A stretch of DNA of 64,000 nt from Blasia pusilla. Lineage: Eukaryota; Marchantiophyta; Marchantiopsida; Blasiales. The DNA lies in assembly GCA_050084515.1 (NCBI GenBank), contig CM114275.1:5642001-5706000 (forward strand), in the 5' to 3' direction. The translations under genes were made by a program, and so were the position numbers. This document shows, in pieces, positions 49,001 to 61,200 of the stretch; position 1 is the stretch's first letter, and each line of letters begins with the position of its first letter. Below the pieces are notes generated by a model. The model did no database searches. It saw nothing but the letters and a program-made list of their open reading frames with translations, and was not told the origin of the DNA.

Positions 49001-52000
49001 AAGCACAACATTAGAGGAATCTTCTCAATCTGACAAGACAGTGAATGAGCAACAGGAAGGAAAAGTGGGTAAGGAAGATGAATCTGAGTTTGAGCTCCAA
49101 AAATTGTCAGGTGCTCCTTCTTGGAAATCATGTTCACAAGGCCTTGGATCTATTTCAGAGACAAATGCACTGTCTCCAGTATCAAGAGCTAGAACATCAG
49201 TAAGGAAACACAGCATACGTGGAGGAGGGCAGTGTCCTCTTCCAAGAACTTCTGTTGGGAATGGACAGCGACCTTTATCTGAGCAGCTGATAGCAAGGCA
49301 TCCCAAGTCTGCTCCGTCCCTTCCAGCAAGAGGGTATAGCTCGGCAAAATCAAGAATTCCTCAAGTTGCCACCAAAGCAAGTTCTATGACAAGTCTTTAT
49401 TGTCAGTCTCATACACAAAAGTGCTCTCAGTACTGTGTTCAGGGTCATCAGTTCTGCATCTGGCACATTCTGGAGGATGCGTTTGCTCCCTACAAGCAGT
49501 GTGATTACGTTGAATTGTCATCAAGAGACAGGTGTCGATTCCCTGTTTCACTTAAGAGTGATGATATCAGGTCTGAGGTCCCTTCACCCTCCACCATTGG
49601 GATTCAGATTGAGGACTGTCAATATTTTCTTCGATTCCTTTGCAGCATAGCAAAGACTCTCTAGTGGGGTTCTTAGTTTGAATGGTCTTGAATGTGCAAA
49701 ATCAAATACGTGGGGCACTGATGACTCAATACATGCACGGGTGATTTTTGATACATACACGCAATAGGAGTGAATGAGTGAATCGATAATGTCACTGAAG
49801 GTCTTCTCAAGAGGTTTATGTTCTTACCAACTTGTGGTTTAGAACAATTAGCTGATCTGATTGATTTGTTATATTCTTGGCAGATTTTGTCAAATGCACA
49901 ACAGTAGTGATGGATTCACCTTGAGTCCTCAAACTTTGAAGAAGCAGCAAGCCTTGGAGAGGCCTTCCATAGGAGAGTTTACTCTCCTTGTCCTAGCTGC
50001 TACTGTTGCTCACCATGTGGAAGTAAGTGAACCACCAAAGATTCTACTCTCTACAGCCAGTACCAGCCAAAGCCACTCAAAGATTGTTGTGGATAATCTC
50101 AAGCTAGGGCAAGTTGAGATCACACAAAAACCATCTTCTTTAGGAGCTCATGGCTCCAACAAGATCATGAAAGAAAGTGTGATGGGTATCATTAGTTCAT
50201 CCGGAGAAAAATGCCGAACTTTTGAAGAGCATTCACTGCTGGGGGTAGCTCCAAGTACTGCTGGATCTATCAGCGATGGCCCAATTTCGAACTCTTCCAG
50301 TCAGATCAGGAAAGATGTCTTTGATGCAGGACCTGTCTCTGCAAAGAGACTCAAATCTGAACATATTGGGTTATCTGGAAGCGCCCCTGACAAATCTGGT
50401 ATAGTGGACAACCTGAAAACACCTAAGAGTGGTCCAGCAATGTCGAGGATGCCTACAAGCTATGATCAAAGTTGTTCTGTCTCCAAATCTAAAACCCAGG
50501 TCATCAGTGCTGCAACATCTGAAGGGGCATTGGTTGGACTTGGAGGAGGCCAAGCAGTCAATAAAGCTGCTGCGGATGGTATTTTGGTTATGCCCAAAAA
50601 ATCAGCTGTTGGAATTGAGAAAGTCTGCAGGAGTACTCCCTTGTTCTCACAAAGTGCAGTTTTGAAGAGGAAATCTCATACTTTGAACAACTTACCCAGT
50701 CCTGTAGACATTGGACCGATGGATCTCACACGGGTGGGGCTTGTTTGTGCACCTTCACGACTGTCGTCATCCTCAGCAGCCAGTGGTGGAAAAGAGGTTG
50801 TTGCCAAAAGTCCGCTTTGGTTCATTCGCAGTGTGGACCTTGGAGAGATGGACACAACATGCATGGGTCTGAAGTGTTCCCTTGGTGAAACAAAATCAAC
50901 TTCAAGGGTAACCATGCCTAAGAGAAAGCAGAAGGAAGAGACGGCAGGAGCGGACACAGCAACTGACAAACTACCAGGAAAGAGGAGGTTCTTTTCACAG
51001 TATGTTGGAGTGCGTAAGCGACCATGGGGTGCATATGGAGCAGAAATTCGCACTCCTGAAGGCAGACGCTTGTGGCTAGGCACATTCACAACTGAGGAGG
51101 CGGCAGCACGTGCTTATGACCATGCTGCCAGAATGTACCGAGGAGAAGGTGCAATGACGAACTTCAATTCAGTGGGGTATCCTGTTGATCCTGTGGATGA
51201 AAAGGCTGGACTGAAGGAAGCTCCAAAAAAGCGGAGATCCTCTAGTAGCAAACGGAAGGATGATGAAACATCTACAAGTCCATTGGTTGAAGTCAAACGG
51301 AGTAAGATGTTAAAATCAGATTCACAGGACGTACTTTCTAGATATCCATCAAATGAACAGTTGGTGAGTCTGGAAGCAAGTGAAACCGGGGATGCTGGAA
51401 ACGAAACTGCAATGACTTTCCAGGTCACACACCCGAATCTGAATCGTGAGGGGGGAATAAGGGATGCATCTTTGGCTGCTAAGGGAGAAGAGATCATGCT
51501 TTCTCACCAGCTTGAAAGTTTACCCAACCACACCCGGAGGCTAACAAATCCAATTGTTGAGAATGATCATCCTTGTACTTCAACGTCAGGAGATCATGAG
51601 AAGATGAAGCAGAACTCTGATGATCTAAAACATGACACCAAAGTAGACTTTGCCAGAGAGAATGCAGAAACAGAACTCACAGAAGCTTCTCTCACAGACA
51701 CCATCGAGATTGTTGGGTTACCCCTCTTGGATGATCATGCTGCTAGCCAGCAAGAAATGCAGGTAGAAACCCTGCGCCCTGGGTCAAGTGGGGGAAACTC
51801 AGTTCCGCGAGGGAGTCGTCAGAAGAAGAAGTTCAAGAGCATTTCCTCATCCGTAGTTCAGGATTTGGATGTTTTGTCAGACAACTCTACAGACAAGCAG
51901 AAAGAGACAGGATGGGAAGAACTTTGTCTAAAAGAGGAGGAAGCAAGTGTCACGGATGAAGAAGAAAGTGCTGTAAGCGGAGCTTCAATATTGGACATGT

Positions 52001-55000
52001 CAGAGGAAGGTGTGCAGGTGTGCACAACAAATTCTGAGCCTCCTGTTGGAAACTTTGCTATTAGAGAATTGGTGTCTCCCGAGAAAGGTAGAAAGGAATT
52101 CAATTTCAGGGGCTTAAGAAGAGTGTCATCACCTAGATATGAACCCATTGAGAAGGAGAGTAACTATACAGGTGTAAGAAAATCTGCATCAGGGAAATAT
52201 GAAGCCAGTGTTTATGACAGGAGTAAGAGAAAGAAGGTCTACGTGGGTATGTTCGATTCTGATATAGAAGCAGCTCTTGCTCGGGATCGAAAAGCAATTG
52301 ATATTGGAGCAGATTCCACTTTAAACTTCCCTGACATGAGGAAATTGCAGGCCAAGATGCAAGGAGATTCTCACGAGGAGATAACAAGGAAAGGCAAGGC
52401 TAAGGATATTGCTCAGTGGTTCACCAAACAACGACTAGGCCCAGGTAAGGGCGCAAAGGATACTAGTCAGTCTAAAGGTAACAAAGAAAAGCCTATGGTT
52501 TTGCCTGACAGTCCTGTGAAGGGAAAAGGAATGGGGAAGAGCAGTAAGCAGCAGTTATCTTACTCAGAGAAGATACAGCCCCATCGAGATGATGGGCGAG
52601 GGACAGAGAAAGGTAAAGGTAATGTCACAGTGGATCAATCAGCACTTCAGAAATCAAGCAAGGAGTCGAAGTCTGCTATCAAGCCTGCAGTACCAAAAAT
52701 ACTCCCTGTGGACGGACCTGGTTACACTGTTAAAAGTAGTGCTAAGAAGGCTGTCACTGGTTACTCAAAACCCCTGCAAGATGGGGCAGCAATAAAAAGA
52801 AAGGGTAGTTCCAGTGCCATCAAGCCCAGCAGGAAGCCATCAGCAACTGTTGAAAGTCCTAAAGTCCATCAAGAAAAGGGGCGCACTGAACATCGTGTAG
52901 AAACAACCCAGCCCACGAGAAGGGCCCCTCGAGGGGACTTTCTTTCGAGGATTGGTGCAGACTGCTACATTGAGTCCGAGTATGCTCGTGTGTACAAAAC
53001 GACCTCGAAGCGGAGGGCAATGCTTGACAAGAGTGGAACAAATCAGGCTGCTGCTGCTGCAGCAGCAGCAGCTGCTTCTGACAAGGAGTCAACTGAGCCG
53101 TCAAAAAGCTCCTCCCAGAGGAGCGGACAGCATCACTCAAAAGGAACTGAGAATTCTACTCCAAGTAAGGACAAGAAGGATGAGCAAGGTGACTGTGATT
53201 CTCATTACAATGAGAATGAAGGTAACACAAAATCAGAGGGGGCCAGCACAGCAGGGACAAAATCAAGGAGAAAGGAAGCTGAAAGTTCAGGTCTCACCAA
53301 TCACTCCAAGACTGGCAAAAAGAAGTTGCTTGAGAGGACTTCATACTTGGGAGTGCAGTCTACACCGAGTGGGCGCTTCAAGGCCAAGATCTACTTGCCT
53401 AAAGTCAAGAAACACTTGTATGTGGGCATGTACGATTCAGCAGAAGTTGCAGCAAGGGCATATGATGAAGTTGCATTCACCAAGCGAGGGGAATGTGTTC
53501 GGCTGAACTTTCCAGAGGAAGTACCACTGCTAAGGGCTCGCTTAGAGGAGGCTGCAAATGAAGAGGTTGTCAAACCAAAGAAAGAGAAGGTACTCTTAAA
53601 GAAGAGCTTGATCCAACGAACTGAATGTGGAAACTATCAGGCAATGCTCTATGATCCAGGAGTGAAGAAGTACAGGTTTGTTGGAGAATTCAACTCAGCC
53701 AAAGATGCAGCGCGAGCCTGTGATAGTGCTGTTTCGCCCAAGTCTGGGGAGGATACACCAGGCCATAATCCAGAAGATGATGATTTCTCTGACAATGAGA
53801 GAAACAAGTGCACATCTGTTACTGCCACTGAGCCACAAGCGAAGCCTTCCAAGTCTAGTCTTGGCGGGACTTCTCCACGGTTGTCAACTCGATCCCTTCG
53901 ATCTTCTGAAGTTTCTTCACCTCGTGAAGCAGGAAATGTGGGAAAAATATCAGCTTTGAAGAAGAGTGCCTTGGCTCAGGGAGCTGATTTCAAGGGAGTG
54001 TACTGCATTGGGCGAAAGTACCAGTCAATCTATTACAATCTAGAGACAAAAAAGTACTGTTACTCAGGAACGTTCTTGACCCCTAGTGATGCAGCGCGGG
54101 CTTATGACAAGGTTGCTTATGCCCATCTCGGAGAATCTGCAAAGCTCAATTTTCCATTGGTAGACCTTACAGAGTTTGAGGGAAATAATGTCAGTGGTAG
54201 TGCTGTGGCAGTCCGCCTGGGAGAGTATAGTAGAGATGGTGAAGAGGTGAAGCAAGGCTCTGCTGGTTTAGGAAGTGGTGACCTCAATGTTGTCCCAAAC
54301 TCCAACTACAGAAGAGATAGTATTACACAATCTGTAGAGGGCGAGGCTGTTGCAACAGACTTCCTAAAAGATTTAGGGATGAGGAAGAGTTTGCGACGGA
54401 TGAAGGATCCTAAGGCCAGTCTCACAACTTCATCTCTCCAAGGTGTCCAGATTGTTGACAGTAAAGGTTCTAGTGGAAAACAAACTCTGAACATCCAAGA
54501 AGATGTTGAAGGGGATGATGATGATGCTTTATCAGACCAAAGAGAGAGTGCTGGCTCTGGCGGCGGACCTCTTCCTTGCAGCAAATCTCAATGGTATCTA
54601 GAAACACATGAGATCGGAAAGAAAATCCATGCATCTTATAATCATCAAGTTCAGAAGAAGAGCTTCAGCCTTGGGGTTTTTGACACCATCGAAGAAGCGG
54701 CAATAGCCTTTGAGGAGAAGGTTTCTGATGAGGTGCACCTTTCTGGAGATGTGGTGTGTACACAAGAGAGTAGAAAACCTGGGGGAAAGCAGGTGGTCCA
54801 TGCACAGGTATCAGAACCAGCACTTGGGGATAGTCACTATGTGTCATACCGAGATGCATCCTCGTCTCATCATATAAATACAGGCTCTAGTTCAGCTGGT
54901 GAAGGAAACCCAATTACTGCAGCAAATAGCTTTGACAGAGACATGGGTGGTGACTCTCCAGAAGTTGCTTTGACAATGTTGTCGTGGTCAAACAGTGGGA

Positions 55001-55176
55001 AAGGCTCCCTAGTTTCAAATGAAGGAAAGAAAACATGGAATGCTGCTCGTGCTTGCGACCCAGGTGTCCTGGACGAGTTAACCTTAGCTCTCGATAGGCG
55101 GCCAGCTGTTCTAGGAGTGAAGGCTTCGGAAAAGACATGTAAGTTTCTTACCAGGCAGGTTACTTTGGCCCTTTGA
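46091..55176 (+). CDS. Agenet-B3-C3HC3H-multi-AP2 fusion protein
   Basis: Eight exons join in phase: 46091-46210, 46338-46407, 46729-46964, 47142-47249, 47498-47665, 48284-48562, 48828-49570 and 49884-55176, giving about 2,338 residues. Order: Agenet/Tudor-like modules (residues ~16-65 [18 protein letters not shown]; ~110-165 [20 protein letters not shown]); B3-like DNA-binding domain (~235-327, with [18 protein letters not shown] and [14 protein letters not shown]); INO80D/KANL2-type C3HC3H finger (~519-580, [17 protein letters not shown]); canonical AP2/ERF domain (~948-1003, [21 protein letters not shown]); then five diverged AP2-like repeats (~1336, 1729, 1818, 1944 and 2145). Linkers are Ser/Lys/Glu-rich, and a 12-Ala run lies near 53,050. 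A GTAAGT at 55138 offers an alternative last splice that ends within a few codons. Agenet modules read histone marks in plants; the joint role is inferred as nuclear regulation. Confidence 0.88.
46138..47249 (+). other. Agenet/Tudor-like region of the fusion protein
   Basis: Exons 1-4 encode two half-domains typical of plant Agenet pairs. The first has GDFVEI at its start, HAWVAAQ, and RYFISYDN at its end. The second has [20 protein letters not shown] followed by [22 protein letters not shown]. The Trp-Trp-Pro-Gly pattern and the trailing R..DW fit Agenet consensus. Such pairs in plants bind modified histone tails; binding here is inferred. Confidence 0.75.
48284..48562 (+). other. B3-like domain (one exon)
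   Basis: The exon of 93 codons reads [16 protein letters not shown], then [40 protein letters not shown] and FKVRFI. The order of F-P-V-M, W-x-V, GW..F and GD(x)5E is the B3 fold pattern (as in REM, ARF and VRN1 proteins). It is phase 0 at both ends, as expected for a shuffled module. Confidence 0.8.
49401..49900 (+). other. C3HC3H zinc finger split by an intron
   Basis: The end of exon 7 and the start of exon 8 together encode C-x3-H-x3-[32 protein letters not shown]. The HILED.(S/F)AP(F/Y)KQC core is characteristic of INO80D/KANL2 fingers. The last Cys and His are in exon 8, so the 49571-49883 intron must be removed for the finger to be complete; the AG/A split codon restores Arg before FCQMH. 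Confidence 0.8.
50992..51170 (+). other. Canonical AP2/ERF domain
   Basis: The segment reads [17 protein letters not shown], then [20 protein letters not shown] and GAMTNFN. It has the ERF hallmarks of three beta strands with Arg/Trp contacts and the AA.AYD helix. WGAYGAEIR differs from the usual WG(K/R)(F/Y)AAEIR only by Gly for the first Ala of AAEIR. This is the only one of the six repeats that keeps all DNA-contact positions of the family. Confidence 0.93.
52156..54750 (+). repeat. Five diverged AP2-like repeats
   Basis: Starts are near 52162, 53341, 53608, 53986 and 54589. They keep the frame Y.GV....G.(Y/F).A..Y......(Y/F)VG.(F/Y).(S/T)...AARA.D..A....G....LNFP to different degrees. 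Units 2, 3 and 5 have the LNFP end; units 4 and 6 are shorter and more decayed. The RKRPWG-type DNA-contact strand is lost in all five. Expansion by internal duplication followed by divergence is inferred. Confidence 0.8.
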
Positions 55177-57460
55177 TCAGTTCTAAGCATATCTGAGTTT
55201 GGTTGAGGCTGGCCTTGGTAAAACTCAGTAGATTTGGCTTATTTGACACTTTGAAGACATTGCCGAATGAATGACTTCTACTCTTCAGAAGGTACGAATT
55301 GCTCTGGAAGGTCATCCATACAGCTTAGTCAACAGACATTATAACCTTTCACATATGTTTGTTCCGGTTCTATTCTTATTACTTCATGTAGAAGCCTGAA
55401 AGCCATATTTTAAGCTGTTTGTAGTGGTGAAACTGTGCCTCATACATATATTTGACCACCTTTCTTTCCTTTCGGACTCTGCAGGGTTGAGCCTATAAGA
55501 GAATGTACACTGAAATCTCCATCACACATTTTTTCGGCACCAGAGCCTGAGCTTCATCAAGCAAAATTTTAGCTGATTACTCGTTCACGGTCTGAAAGAG
55601 AAATACTTATTTCCAGATTTCTCTTTCCAGTTGTGGTTATTGTAGTGCAGTGGATATCAGGTTTTGTGATGGTGCCTAAAGTTTTCTTAAACTGCATTAA
55701 CTTTGAACATGGTCAGTGCGATTGTAACACAACATCTATATAGGCTTCTGTACATAGTAATCAGCTTCAGGCTTGTAACTATATAGTTGGTATATGCCCA
55801 TGAGATACAGGGCTATGCCAGTCGGTGGCGCTGGTTGGATTCTTAGTTTGTAGTGAGCTGATCAACGACACGCACTTTACATGTGGTTTCCTGGGATCTC
55901 TTCTGACTTTTCAGGTAGCAAGAAAGAGCAATCTCTGTATCTTTCTCTACTAGAAATGTTACCCTATCCACCAGGGTTCAAGACATACCTACATGAAACT
56001 CCTTTGGAAATGTGACAGAAGTTCAGGATGGAAACACAATCACAAGTCAGGATAGTGTACGATGTAGAAGAGACTTCCATTCACTACCTGGTTTAATTCA
56101 AGAAATTTACAGCATAATGATCAACATTGCACCTCGAAAGTTCCAATTGTGTTCTCCTAAAACTATCTTTCATGTCCTTCAGCCTAGATCCTCACAACGA
56201 AGAACATGCAATGTAACACTCTTCTGGGACTTTTGTGAAGGGCTTCCCCACCGACAGTTTTGCACCCACTCTCACTGGTAGAAAGCTTCAACATATGAAA
56301 GAGTATCCTGTCTTTCTTAAAGTGGTTTCTTCAATTCTTCCACATTCTGCATCCATCCCAGTTTTACAGTGCCGTCCAACCAGTTCTAAGATCTGCAGTC
56401 TGGAGGCCATGACAGGGTGCTTTATGATTCTCCGCTGAATTCTTCAAATTAGCACCTACCGACATTTCCCTTTGCGGGCTGTACAGAATGGGAATTCAGA
56501 GATGTGAAGGGAAAAGAATTCCAGCCATGAACACATGAGATTTCTTCTCAAACAACTCGAACTACCCAAAGTAATCCCAGCGGACATCACTGAACACTTG
56601 TGTTCTTGCATACACAAGTGGAAGAGGGATGATCAATATGTTCATTCTTATCAACTTCTTTGATAGCCTTTCCTGGCCTCGTGTTTTCTAATTGGAGGTT
56701 GAGTCAGTAAATCTTTATCTCTCTCCGAAATTCTCGTGTGGATTAAGAGTGAAGTTGTCATGCTCTCCTTTCTATTGTGCAGGGAATTGTAGCACAATTG
56801 TTAACTTCACAAAAGACCCATAAGAGTGTTACCCTTGCGAGACAACATTAGCCCTTCACAACCTGGGGTATTAGTGCACCCTTGCGAAACAACATGTCGT
56901 GTGTTTGAAACTTCTTTGGGTGTTCAGTTTCGTCTAAGTGTCCCCGCTTAATTCAACTCTTACCTAACCCGAGGACGAAGATGCGGGGCCTCTGGTGGAA
57001 CAATTTTCCTAGCTTGTTTTAGCGATAAAATCGTTTAAATTTGGTACCGCCTCCAATAATTATGATACATTGATACTTCATGCAAAAGTTTGAGATGAAA
57101 GTAGGAATTTCTAGTGATCAAAATAAATGAACCATTTTTTTAACCAAAGTTAGATTTTGTAACCATAGTAGCTAATCCAATCAAGGTAATGCAAGATCAA
57201 TAAATAAACTTTGAAGTATAGTAGCTAATCGACTTGCATCACAATTTATCAACACCATAGTTAATAAATATATGGTTAACAAAAGAACAAGGGAGAACAT
57301 GTCGTCCCAAAATTTTATGATTTACTTGTAATTAACTCCAAAAAGCGGTTCGATACAACATTCAATTGAGAATGTGACAATATGCTTAAAAGTTTAAGGT
57401 AAGTGGCTATGTAGCTTCAAGCCCAAAAAGACTTAGATTGAAGACGGAAAAAGTAAAAAA
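55177..57460. other. 3' flank of the fusion gene, no gene seen
   Basis: The sequence has no long coding frame and similar composition to the introns upstream, so at least part is probably 3' untranslated region; a TATATAGG/TATATAG tract lies near 55,738 and 55,782. An acceptor CTCTGCAG at about 55,485 could pair with the GT at 55,138 and give a five-residue alternative end (WLSL plus stop). After about 56,950 the DNA becomes AT-rich. Confidence 0.5.
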
Positions 57461-57542
57461 GGATGCGTCAAAATTTCAAGACTTCCATTTTTTGATTGTA
57501 GACAGAAAGTGATCGGTCGTAGGAGACTTTAAAACAAAGTTG

Positions 57543-57563
57543 CACACGGACTTTGTCCGTGTG
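57543..57563. repeat. Short perfect inverted repeat
   Basis: CACACGGAC and GTCCGTGTG are complementary with TTT between. It lies in the region where AT-rich DNA changes to the GC-richer 5' flank of the retrotransposon. Confidence 0.9.
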
Positions 57564-57842
57564 CACAGATATGTCCATATCCGTAGACTTATGTCCGTCC
57601 CTAAGATAGACATGTTTGTGCAGGCCCGAGTACCCACGGCCCGCATTTGAGCCCGTCTCTAGGCTCAATGAGCGTAAATTAGACTCCGGTTGGCCGAGCC
57701 CGCACCCATGTTGTAGCCCGCATACAGCCTGTGGCAAGCCGAGGTCGACCCCATTGGGCAAGCTCATGCCTCATGTCTGCCCTGCACAAGTTTAAGATCG
57801 CCTTGCGGCGGGCGGCCTGCCTTTGCGGCAGCCGAGAGGCTC

Positions 57843-58262
57843 GATTCAGGCATCCGTCGCCGACCTCGGCTGCCCAATGGTCACCCAACCCACCCTTCGG
57901 GATTACCATGGGCGCTTTGGCTGTATGTGGGCTACACAATGGGTTTAGGCTCGGCCAGGGTCTTTGTTACGGGCTCGGCGAGCTCAAAGGCGGGCGAAGG
58001 ACCCGTTGGGCATGTCCGTCCCATGAATGGACTTGTCTGTTTCCGTGCAATCTTGCTTTTAAACCTTTCATTGATAAAAAAAATTACAAGTAAAGATGGA
58101 AAGTGATCTGTCATATGATACTTTTAAAATTTCTTACGACCATTGGGTTGGGCGCCCAATGGTCGCCCAAACCATCCTTTGGGATTGCCATGGGCGCTTT
58201 GGCTGTATGTGGGCTACACAATGGGTTTGGGCTCGGCCAGGGTCTTTGTTACGGGTGTGGAG
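57843..58262. repeat. Direct repeat of about 105 bp
   Basis: CCATGGGCGCTTTGGCTGTA followed by TGTGGGCTACACAATGGGTTT and CTCGGCCAGGGTCTTTGTTACGGG occurs near 57,908 and again near 58,188, about 280 bp apart, with a similar CCCAATGGTC(A/G)CCCAA lead-in. It lies directly upstream of the retrotransposon coding remnants. Confidence 0.85.
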
Positions 58263-61200
58263 ATCTATTGAGATGTGTTGGATGCAGCGCGAGTTGGCTC
58301 GCGTGCACATCATCCACGCTTGTGGTGGACAAACTTGTTGCCTAGGGAGGTTCTACGTCGAGCATATGATGCAAAACAGTGGGATCCTTGCCTTACAGTG
58401 GATAGTATCTTGGATACTGGGCGACTTTCTCAGGTGGTGAGGATTATTGATCGGTCACCCATGGCAGTGGTGAACCGTGTGGGCCAGCCTAGGATGGCAC
58501 TACCCACATTTATGAGTTTTCCCTCGTCACATGCATGCAGGGAAAGTGGTCACGGGCTTGTATGGGATTCTCATTCCTTGATTGGTGGAGCCTAACGCTG
58601 ATGAGAGAGAGCGTGCGATGGGATTTGCTACTGGTGTGACAACGGTTGCTTCCATTTCTGAGGCTTCACAACGTCATGTGTTGGGTCAGGCCATGGACGT
58701 GAATTGTTTAACTTGGATTTTGAGTCTTGGTATGGCCGAGCAGCGTCGACTTCGGACTATGTCTGTGGGTCTTCCACCCCTTGTAATGAGCTCGGTGGCT
58801 ACCGAGACGGTAGAGGCATCGGCTGGGGGCGAGGAGAGTAGTATTTTGCATTCTTGGAGTAAATGGGATGTAATGGCTGGGCATGTGGAGTTGGTTGCTC
58901 ATGCTGGTGGAGGAGTTATTTGCTCAGATGATGGTGTAGCTAAGGGTGTACCATCTTGTGAGGAGGTTGCGTAGCAGCCAATGGCATCGTCCTCTCCCTC
59001 TAGTATGCCAGTGGAGGAGACTTGGGAGCCATTACTTGGGCCCAAGCTTACGGGAGGTTAGAAACGACGCTTGACACAATTCCTACGTGCTTATAGGAGT
59101 TGTTTTGCCTTTAGCATGAAGGAGTTGGGTGCTCTGGTTGGACCCGGTATACGGATTGATTTGGCTAGTGATACGCCAATCTTCCGTCGTCCCTACCAAT
59201 ATAGTGATATGGAGAGGGACCTGATTCAGAGTAGGACGTTGGACCTTTTGGAGGCTGGATTAGTGGAGTTGTCTCATGGAGAGTATGCATCGCCCACCTT
59301 TGTCATGCTGCTAAAAAAGGATATGTATGGCAACTACACGGATAGGCGGATGTGTGGAGATTACCGTCCTATCAATCGACAAACCAAGGCTGATAGGTAT
59401 GCCATGCCTACACTTGAGGAGATCTTTGATGTGGTGGGACAAGCAAAGATTTTCAGTACTTTGGATCTTCGGCGCAGATACCATCAATTGCCGATTCGGG
59501 AGAGTGACAAGGCCAAGACAAACATTTTGGGGTGTCAACTCTCATGGCAAGGATTGTTTGTACGGTGGAAATTCTTACCCTTTGGGTTGAAGAATGCACT
59601 GCCGAGTTTTAGAGAGTGATGGGCGGGATCCTAGCAGGGGTTGGATTTTGTTCGGTGTTACATTGATGATATCTTGGTGTTCAGTAACACGGTGGAGGAG
59701 CATCAGATACATTTGCAGATGGTGTTTGAGTGGTTGAAAGCTCATGGTCTACGTTTGCATCCAGGAAAGTGTAAGTTCTTCCATGAGGATGTTGAGTACT
59801 TGGGTCATGTGATCTATCCAGGTGGTTTGGGAGTTCAGTAAGCAAAGGTGGAGGCTATTGCACTTATTCCGCGTTCGGTAGACGTGAGTAGAGTTCGGGC
59901 ATTCATGGTATTGGCGAACTACTATCGGAGGTATGTGAAGGGATTTAGTGCTATGGCAAAGCCTTTGAACCAATTGCTGAAATCAGATCAAGAGTGGCAC
60001 TGGGGAGATGATCATGAGAGAGCTTTTGTGGAGCTTAAGGCCCAGTTGGTGGCGGCGCCTATCTTGAGGAGACCAAGAGTAGGTTTCAGTTACACACTGA
60101 TTGGAGTAGGTTGGGACTTGGAGCGGTGTTGACACAACATGATGATGAGCACATGGAGTTTGTGGTGGCCTATGCAAGTCGTTCGAATAATGCAGCGGAG
60201 TCGCGCTATAGTTCATATGAGGGAGAGTGCTTGGCAGTAGTGTGGGCTGTGGCACACTTTAGGTGTTACTTGTTTGGCACACAGTTTACCCTTGTTACTG
60301 ATCACCAGCCGCTCAAGTGGTTGATGGAGTCTGACAAGCTTACAGGGAAGCTTGCACGATGGGCTCTTATCTTACACAAGTATGACTTCCAGGTGGTACA
60401 CAGACCTGGAGTTGCCAACCTTGATGGTGATGGGTTGAGTAGGAACCCATGTACTAGCCAAGAGGATGCAACTGGGGCTAGATGGCATGGCGAGGTTGAT
60501 GAGGAGATGGTGCCACGTTGGCATGCATCCACCTTTTTATGTTGGTTAGGGGTGGACTCTAGTATGGAGGACCACATGACATCTTACTCTAGTCAGAGGA
60601 TAGATGGCCAGCCTTCAAATTCTAAGGTTGGAGATGGTGGTACGGATCAACGTGATATTCATGATGATGCGTTGGTGTTGGAGTTCCTACGGACCAGTAG
60701 GGTGCCAAGGCATAGTGAGAGCCAAGGAGCGAGACCGTATTCTTCAACGTGCTAAGAGGTATCGATTGGAGGGAACACATATTCTCCGTGTGTGGGAGGA
60801 TGGTAGAGTACGAGTAGTGCCGCATTTGGCTTTGAGAGAGCGCATTGTGCAACATGCCCATGAGGCGTTGGGACATTTTGGGGTAAAGCGTACGTATAGC
60901 TTACTCCTTTGTCAGTATTGGTGGCGTGGTATGCATACTCAGGTGCAGCAGTTGGTGTCACATTGTATGGTTTGTGACCGGGTGAGGGCATCATTCAATG
61001 CCCCTACACCACAGTTACACCCCTTGCCTATTATGGGGTTGGGTTACCGTTGGAGTGTGGACTTTGCGGGACCGTTATCTTTGACTGTACGACATCATCG
61101 ATATGTGTTGGTGATGGTGGAGCACTTCTCCAAGTGGATTGAGTTGGTGGCATTACCTGACAAGGCAAGTGAGGGAACGGCGTATGCGTTTCTTGATAGA

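Noticed and set aside
49861-49883. Start of a 1,771-residue protein at 49861
   Set aside because: The codon is TTG, and the sequence up to 49883 ends in a splice acceptor (TTGGCAG) whose downstream frame completes the zinc finger from the previous exon.
50371-55190. Several minus-strand frames under the large exon
   Set aside because: They are shadows of the plus-strand coding sequence and carry no domain.
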